A stretch of 64,000 nucleotides of DNA, taken from positions 57,724,909-57,788,908 of the forward strand of contig CM034547.1 of assembly GCA_020055645.1 (NCBI GenBank). The letters are read 5' to 3'. Within the stretch, counting starts at the first letter, position 1; every line of letters begins with the position of its first letter. Both the position numbers and the translations under genes were made by a program. Below the pieces are notes generated by a model. The model saw nothing but the letters and a program-made list of their open reading frames with translations. It was not told the DNA's origin and searched no databases. This document shows positions 25,801 to 34,800 of this stretch, one piece after another. The DNA comes from Tomocerus qinae. Taxonomy: Eukaryota; Arthropoda; Collembola; Entomobryomorpha; Tomoceridae.

Positions 25801-28800
25801 CTCTACGTAAAATATCCTCTATTAGCTCAAATGCAGCGGGCCTTACATTTTGAAATAAAACATTCAAGTCAGTCGTACCCGCTACTTGATGATGGCGGTA
25901 AACTAAGATACGGGAATGATGAGCATCTGCAGTAAGTTGAAATGGTCCTCCCCGTCCTTGTTGAACCGGCGGTACATGAGGCGCGTTGCAAGGCTGATGA
26001 AGTCTTCTATTCAAGAAGATAAGATTGCATGTAGGGCATTGGTGAATACGAAACCTATGAGCTGCAAGTTGGCTCTGAGTTTGACATCGATATGTGCAGC
26101 CTTCCACTGAGCAGGAACACTATAATGAATTTGTTTATGAAGCTATAGGATATGTTTAATGAAAATGATTATATGAAACTATGAAGTTAAGTCTTACAAG
26201 AAAGTTGTCACTATTAACATTCCACCTCCGTCGTGGCATCTTTCACTCGTATGGTGCACACACTAAATAGTGAACTTAAATATCTTTCTAGTCGAAACTA
26301 GTAGTGGTAGTAATAGTAGTGAACTTTTATGAGTAATAACATCCGTGTGCACTCGGTGAGAGCTAAAAATGTACTGAGCCTGCTCTAGCATTATGCATTC
26401 TTTAATAAGTCAGTAGACGAACAATTCTTGTATGGGTTTTACAAATTTATTTCAATCTCTTTACAAATCGTTTTACAATTGAATCATTTCTTTTAGTATT
26501 ACTAGTAAAGGTTTTAAGGAAAGTATCGCTAGACATGCCTTGAAACGTACAGTACAAATAGTATAAACAAAATTCTCCACACGTATTAGCATAATTACTT
26601 TGAAGTTGTCTGTCATTAATGCTAACAGTATAAGGAATAGTAAAACCATAATATTCTGGTCTTTTCCCAAGTGAATCAAAAAAGTAAATGCGTCTAGGGG
26701 AAAAACTTGCAAACGAAATCCAATGCTTACCCTCAAACCCAGAGTCCTGCGAGTTAACAATGTAGCAGCTCGGGTAAAGATAAATGTCAAGTAAATCTCT
26801 TGGGATAACATCACCATGTTGCAAGCCCCATCTCCCCTTTATAACATTTAGCTTTTCTTTTAGCTGTAGAGTATTCATTCAGAAGATTTTATACTTCTAT
26901 TTACATCTATATCTATATAGGCCTGGTACTGAGCATAAATTTCTACAGTAATGGCATCATCCAAAGCTTTTTCAAAATCCAACTCGATCTTCAAACGTCC
27001 ACGTCTTTCTGGGAGGAGGTCGTCCCCGCTACTAGGAGTTATAAGTTGAAACACATTGAAGAAATAGCCGTTTAGATAATCCTCCATTGTTATGTTGTTT
27101 CCTAGATCTCGATTGGTGGCGGCAGTAAACAGGCTCATATATCCATTTAGAAATTCGTTCGCAGATATATTGAATTTAATGCATCGGTAGAGAGTTACAT
27201 CTCCATCCACAGACAGTACAATCTCCTTAGAGTTAAAATGCTGAAAGTTGAATGGATTAGTAGCTAGCTTGCCTGCAATATCAGCACTTTTTCCCATAGC
27301 CACAGCCACTAGTTGAGGAATACGACCCATAAAAAGATTGTCTGAGGATCCACTACTCAACCCCTTATTTATGTTGAAAGTTTTGACTACACATTTGTCA
27401 TAAGTGTAACGAGCAGCCGCACCTCTATTCAATTTATCTTGAATACTATTAAATGCACTTGGTGTTAATGTATGCCGTCTGACATAATAAACGGCCCCTA
27501 TAATTTTTACAGTATAAGGACAAACATTAGAATTAGCCGTCCTCGGCGTAGGGCTCCATAAAACAAAGTCATCGCTATTTCTGGTAAGTTTTATTCTCAA
27601 ATCGACATTATTTAGAATATATCCTTCCTGCTGAGCCAAGTCAAGAAATAAAGATCCCATCATCTCAAAAACTGTACTTTTAGCAATTTTCTTTTTCCTT
27701 GCAACCATTCCAGTATTAGAGTCTGTGAAATCATCTCCTTTCGTGTCCTGGTAGTACATTTCCGCCTGTCCTGCTGTTGTTTTATAAGGCTTTCCATTTC
27801 CAAGAACAGATAAGAAGATAGCTTTAAAAGCATAATTGTTTGACAACTCAGTTACAGGATAATCGCCCAACTGTAGATTCGCAGACGCAAAAATTGAGTG
27901 AAAAAAGTTATTTACAGTAGAAACATTGTCAGTATCCTCAAGATATGTTGCTCCATCATGCTTAGTAACTTGAACCAAAAGTTTGAGATAACTGTTTCCC
28001 AAGTCTACAAAAGTAGAGTTCCCCTCAATGAAAAACTCAATAGGAGCAAATCGTTCTTTAGTCCCGTTAAGAGGATATACTTCTTGAGTAGTAGAGAAGG
28101 CTACACTAACATCAGTTGCAGGTCTCCTAAATATGTCAACTGCACTACGGACAGACATAGAGCTGCCCTCAGTAATTTCTATATTCATTTTGTTTTCTTA
28201 TTTTTCTTTCCCTTCCCACACTTCTTTTTAGTAGGCTTCTTTTTAGATTTCTTGGCAGGTTTCTTTTTACCAAACCCAAATTGAACAAGGGAGGTCTGTT
28301 TCTTATTTTTCTTCTTCTTTGTAACACGAGATGTTTTCTTTCCCCCTCCAACTTGCTTAATGGCACGTCTGATCTTTTTCTTCTTCTTTTCTACAGGCAG
28401 CTTCCCAAAAAAGGGAACAGAATAGGATTCAGGTTTTAGACCAAGTCCTCCCCCAACTTGTATATCCATCATTAATATTTTTTCGGGCGAATGTGAAGTG
28501 TAACGAATGAAGGTTCATTTAGTACTGCCACCTCAGAGAGAGAGTCGTCTAGTATTTGTACATTCACTACACTTAACTCACTCGCATTCAAGGGAACATA
28601 TTGTATAGTGGAGAACTCTACGTGAATATACTTTTGTTCATTAGGAATGACGTCAATCACACCGACTATAGGCATATTGCGACTTCCATAATAAGTATTC
28701 TTGATTATATCCGTAAGAACAAATCCACGTCTTGAACTTTTAAAATAACTTTGATCATAGTTTTCAATTATATTTTGGGCATGCATGGATTTTGTTACAA

Positions 28801-31800
28801 TTCCATTTTCATCTATATCTTCAATTTCTTTTACATCACCTAAAGAAATTTCATTCCCAAATATTCGTTGCAATATAGAACCCCTGAAGGAAATTGTTAC
28901 ATCATTCTTATCGGCTTCAATTACTATATTATTGTGTTGAAGAAAGAAATCTATCTCTGCAATCGATTTCAAAGATCCTAAAGCCAAGTTTATATTTGTA
29001 ATCAATGCTTCAGGATTAAATCTTCGAGGTTCTTGTATTGATAAAACTTTACGAGTATAAGGAAATTGAACTTCAAATTTCATCATGTAATCTTTAGGGA
29101 TGTCAGCAAACTTTGCCTTGTCAATAAAACCATCACTTATATGCTCCCCTAAATCAAAAATAACTTTATCATTAAACCCAAGTACGCGAGCCAACCGTTT
29201 GTCAAAAATAAAAGTAGAATTGTCATTGTTTAGCAATTTCGTCTTTGTAGCTCCACTTCCATCACCGACTTCAGATAATTTTACGTTAACTCCTACTTTT
29301 TTCATATCAAATTCAAAAAAGAAAATGAAAGTATTCACTGTATCACGTTCCAATTGTCTATAGTGTTGTATGCCTTTATGCTTTCCAACAATAACTTCAA
29401 TTTCATTGTCACCGGGATAGGTACCAAACACAGCTCTCGGCTTAGCAGTAAAAGATGCTCTAACCAAACCACATTCATAGTGATGCTTTGACAGTTTTAT
29501 AGAATTGAATAAATCATTACTAAAGTTGGATCCTCTATTTTCTGAAAACAGAGACTTGCATAGTCTGCTGTCGAGGTGAATTGTGTAGCTGTCCATTTTG
29601 GTATATTTGTAACTTTTTAATAAGATCTCCAAGTTCTTTTAAGGGTACAGTTGTTCCTCTCCCAATAGTAGTCCCGTCGGGTTCTCTAATATGTATATGG
29701 TTTTCAGTAGTCCAAATTTTGTAGCCACATTTTAATTTATAAAATCGACGCATTCTTCCTTAACAATATCACTATCAAAATAATATCCTGGCAAATATCT
29801 ACCAAATCTGTTTAACAGTTTATAACCATTTTCACTTTTAGACAGTAAATATATTTCATCTTCTTTACCAACTAGTTTGTCTTTAGCTAATTTAACAAAA
29901 GATGGCCGATTTAATTTAAGATTACAAATCTTCTTTCCAGAATACGGTTTTCGATTTTTTAGAAGAGAACTTAGAGCTTTCTTTAAAGTTTTAATCTCAT
30001 CAACATTAAAACTTATAGTTCCAGAAATATTTTGTATCCAAACTTTTTCATAATCTTCTTTAGGATTGGTTATTAGAACTTTTGTTTCGTTTTTGAGAAT
30101 AATAATATTCGATGTAGCCATCACAGAGATCTAAGTAGGAATGAAGCGCGCCAGTTCTCTCTCATAAAAACCACCGAGCAAATTTTCTAACGGCAATTTT
30201 TTACCTCTCTTGGTTTTTCTGTGCACTGTCTCTTAAGTGCTAACTCATAAGTCGGAGGCTGAGTATCTCTTACTTTTGTTATCTTATAGGGAGTATCTAT
30301 AAAATTCTGTTCATAACCTTTCGTAAAGAGAGCCTTTGTCCTAGATATCAGTACGATCTCTCCCACAGAATATTTCGGCTTTCGTTTAGGCTGTCTAGCC
30401 AGATGTTCAAACGTATTGCGCCATACCAGATGTTCATTATTGTCGTTCACATCATTAGGGGCAAACTTTGTTGTGCTATGCTTCGTATTGTTATATCCTT
30501 TCAAAAGAAGAGGGAGCACTTTTATATATCTTCTATTCCCTTTATGTGTCCAGTATCTAGATATACGTGACATTAGCGTACGATGAAATCTTTCCACTAC
30601 ACTTGCTTTAATCTCAGAGTATACATGCATAAGCTTTACATCTATACTATCCAAATATCTTTTCATCATCTTTCCCACAAATTCCTTTCCGCGGTCGCTG
30701 AGAATCGTTCGAGGCTTTCCAAGGACTTTTATAACTTTCTTAATAGCCTCCACGGCTTGAGCAGTATGTTTTGTTTTCAGTGGAACGATGTGTGCCTTTT
30801 TACTAAAGACATCTATAGCTGTAAGTAGGTATTTATATCCATTATTCTCTTTGCTATACTTTGAAAGATCTAATAAATCTATCTGAATCTGTTCATTCCT
30901 GAAATGGACCATGAACTTCCTTCGAGGAAATCTTGATCTTGCAGGCTTATGTAGCACATATGGCTTAAGCTTGCTCAACTCTTTCTCAACAAACTTTTTG
31001 TCCTTCAGCTTTCTGTTTTTGATGAAAGCTGCCGCTCCTGAAAAGGAACCAGCGAATAGGGGATTGAGATACTGACGCTTCACGTTAACAGCCATCACAA
31101 ATAGAACTGAGGGGGAGGCCAGTCTGAATAGAGACAACGAGCAGAATGGTTGGGGTGATAGAGTTTACTCACAACGATGAGGGACATATTACAAGTCTCT
31201 TTTATGCAGACCTCTGCCACCCACTTTTAAAAAGAGAGTTCAAGTGTAGTTGCGTAAAGACAACCCACACGTCTTGCATTCAAAATATTTTGTGCAGTAA
31301 CCATCTCTCTTCAACTCTATACATAACACTATACCATTCTAGTTCCGTTCATCTTAAGGCAAACAACTACAGAGCAATCTCTGCTGAAAGGAAACTTTCA
31401 GTTCGAATTGAAAAGCAGCCCATCTGGCGGCTCTCTGACAGAGCTACAGATACACTTAAAAATAGATTTGAATTATTATTGCAGAATAACATCCTTCACA
31501 GTGAGTATAACATAGCTATAATTGGAAGTGCACTTTGTGAAATCCTAAAGCAGGCAAAGAGGGAGAAGGCAATTGACTGCCCAAGTTGACCAGCAACTAG
31601 AGGAAATGGATTTTGGTTCACTGCATCTATGATGCGTAATCCAATTATTTGTAAGGGTCCTGTAGTTGAGGAATACGTAACACAACAAAAAAGACTTGAA
31701 AGTTTCTCCCGATTGGCCCGTCACCTTCATTAATCCCATCGACCTGGCCAATGCAGGATTTTTTACTATAAAAGACCAGATGGAATATATAAAGACAGTG

Positions 31801-34800
31801 TTCAGTGCTTTTACTGTGGACTTTGCTTAAGTAATTGGGATCCCAACGATTGTCCATTCTTGGAACATGCGCTCCATACTTCATACGCCGGTTGTTCTTA
31901 TCTACTTTTAAATAAACACAAGGTTAAAGACTCTAGTCCACTAAAGCCGGCTGAAGAAGACAAGAATCTATGTAAAATTTGCAAAATTTTTGAAGCAGTT
32001 TTCGTTTATCTTCCTTGTGCGCATTTTGTTGCTTGTTCCAATTGTGTGACATCCCAATCAAAGTGCCCTGTCTGCCGTGCGACCATTGAAAGCATGCTAA
32101 AGATATACACTTAAAATGGCCACCATAAGTGTATGTAAAATCAAACACCCAAATTTCGACAATATCGAGATACGTAAGAACTCTTTTTCCCTTTTACCAA
32201 ACGAACTTAGCAACTGGAAACAGTATGCTAAGGAAGGTTTCTTTATTACAGAGGATTTGTATATGACCTGCTTTTATTGTGACTTACCTTTTTTTAATCT
32301 ATCGTACATAGACAGGAGATTTGACATACATAGGAAGCTATGCTTGTATGCCAAAAGTTATTTAGTCAAAACGAGTGAAATAGATAATCCTAAAAACCAG
32401 TGTCATATATGCGTGTCAAGGGAAGTTGCATTTGAATTTCTTCCGTGCAGTCATCTAGTTACGTGCGAAAAGTGCTGTTATAAGTTTGAAAAGTGTTTCG
32501 TATGCAGAGGGACCATAAAGTCTGTAAAGATCGTATATCTATAATGGCTATTATAATAGAATTTATGATTCTGATAGACCATATATACCAAGTGCACGTA
32601 TATAGAGACAGTAAGCCTAAAAAGCTAGCATTACATTTCAAACATTGCTTGTGTAAAGTAGACTTTGATGAACATCCAACCACATGGGGTCAACCAAGAG
32701 GCAAACATGTACAAAGGGAGTGCTTAGCTAATTTAGTGGAAGATTTTAGGCCCTTCTTTAATACCGACCCTGTTTTACTATGTGTATACAAACTCACAGC
32801 TGCAGTGCTTAGAGACGTATTCCCCACACATCTTGTCTGCAGTGTGCAGAAGGACATTGAGTTCGTCCCGGGTGGAATCATTCACAGGGACCACTACCCA
32901 TACCATGAAAAGTGTAGTGCATGTGTAGGGGATAAATTGAACTACTGCATCAACCCCCTATTCGACTTTTGCCGTCTCCACACTAACGAGCACAAGGAGC
33001 AGATCGAGCATCTTCAAAGACTCCTCACTGCAGAAGACCCCGAGGAGTTAGAGTGGTATCATATCTTCCTAGCTAAAGCCTACAGCAACGAGTGAGTTTA
33101 AGTTCACGATTTTAAAAGTAAAATAGAAATATTTTCTAAAAAGTTAATTGTGATTTTCAGAAAAGTTGTCAGCTTTCTTAAAGAAAACAAAAACATCCCC
33201 ACCGTCACGGAAAAGTTCTTTTGTTTTTCCAACACGATGAAGATTGCTTACTACAAAAAAAATTCGTAAGTCCTTTACTTAACTATAATATTTTAATACT
33301 GTATTATTATTTGTAATTAGAATTTACTTTACTTATTATACTGTATTTACAGTCTAACGTGTCATATCTGTGAATATGATCACATTTCGTCCACTTACGA
33401 CGAAATTATGTATGTTGGTAAAGACTTCCGGAGGGAATGCTACAGATGTCATTTCAACAAAATTAAGATGGACAACTACCTGAAGACAGCAACCCCAGAT
33501 GAAACTGACATGAAGCAATGGATGCGGTGTTATACGGAAAATTGCCACTCAAAATACTGTCTACTGAAAACTTACCACCATCCAAGGGCCAAGAAGGCAG
33601 AGTTCTACATTTACAGAGACGGAACACAAGCCTGCGGCTTCTGTTTGAATAATAAAAAAGAAAAGACTGGTAAGTTATATAAAATTGATATATAAAGTAA
33701 TAATGTATGCATGTGATAACAAATGTAGTAAAATCTATATATGTACTTAATCATGCTTTCTAATAGGTTTGGTCGTTTGCAACACGTACCAAAATCCTTA
33801 GTCGGGCCTCCTCTGGTCTTAGACGAGCAGCAATGGAAGGAGTATACTTGGCCGGGTAACGCATCTCCCACATCAGAAGCTTCATCCCCTGTTCCGCCGT
33901 CTTCACCTGAAAGTCCCCGGCCTCCAGCCCGGCCTATGGAAATAACTCCAACCCAACCGATGAATCTCACCATCCCACAAGCGCCAAAACGTCATAGTTT
34001 TCCCATAAGACACAGCAGAGCCATAACTAAGGCTTGCCGTAAGTTACATTTTCCCTATTAAATCACCCTATAGAAAATTCACAGCGGTGTTCATCGTGAT
34101 CATCGTGTTTTACGGTGTTTTTGACCGTTTTTAGCATGTTTCACGATGTTTTCTCTTAGTTTTTCTTGTTAGTTTTATAAAATTTATTCACATTTGCCTT
34201 AGTTTTTGTTAGTTTATCTTCAGTTTTGATTAGTTCAAACTTGTGGTTTGATAGTTTTATAAAATTTATTAACATTTCTCTTAGTTTTTGTTAGTTTATT
34301 TTCAATTTTGATTAGTTCAAACTTGTTGTTTGATAGTTTTATAAAGTTTATTAACATTTGCCTTAGTTTTTGTTAGTTTATGTTCAATTTTGATTAGTTC
34401 AAACTTGTTGTTTGATAGTTTTATAAAATTTATTAACATTTGTCTTAGTTTTTGTTAGTTTATCTTCAGTTTTGATTACTTTATATTTGTTGTTTGATAG
34501 TTTTATAAAATTATAACTATAGTGTAACTCAATTTAGCATTTTAGTTAAGTTCTTCTCCTTGTCAGTCTCTTCTTCTACTCTCCGCCATCTTTTCTTATT
34601 GCACGCCGCTCACTCGGCCACGTTTTAATCTTCCCCCATGGACTTTGTCTTTCCCATGCATCTCTCTTCTTCTACTCTCCGCCATCTTTTCTCACTGCAC
34701 GCCGCACACTCGGCCACGTTTTAATCTTCCCCCATGTCGTTCGCTTCTCAAGCATCTCTCTCTTCTACTCTCCGCCATCTTTTCTCACTGCACGCCGCAC

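Noticed and set aside
26473-26817. 114-aa frame overlapping the protease
   Set aside because: Shadow in another frame of the adenain-like protease, whose catalytic residues are all in the called frame.
30187-31095. Integrase as evidence of a Ty3/gypsy retrotransposon or retrovirus
   Set aside because: No reverse transcriptase, RNase H, gag or LTR is present. The gene lies inside a Polinton with its own termini and 6-bp duplication.
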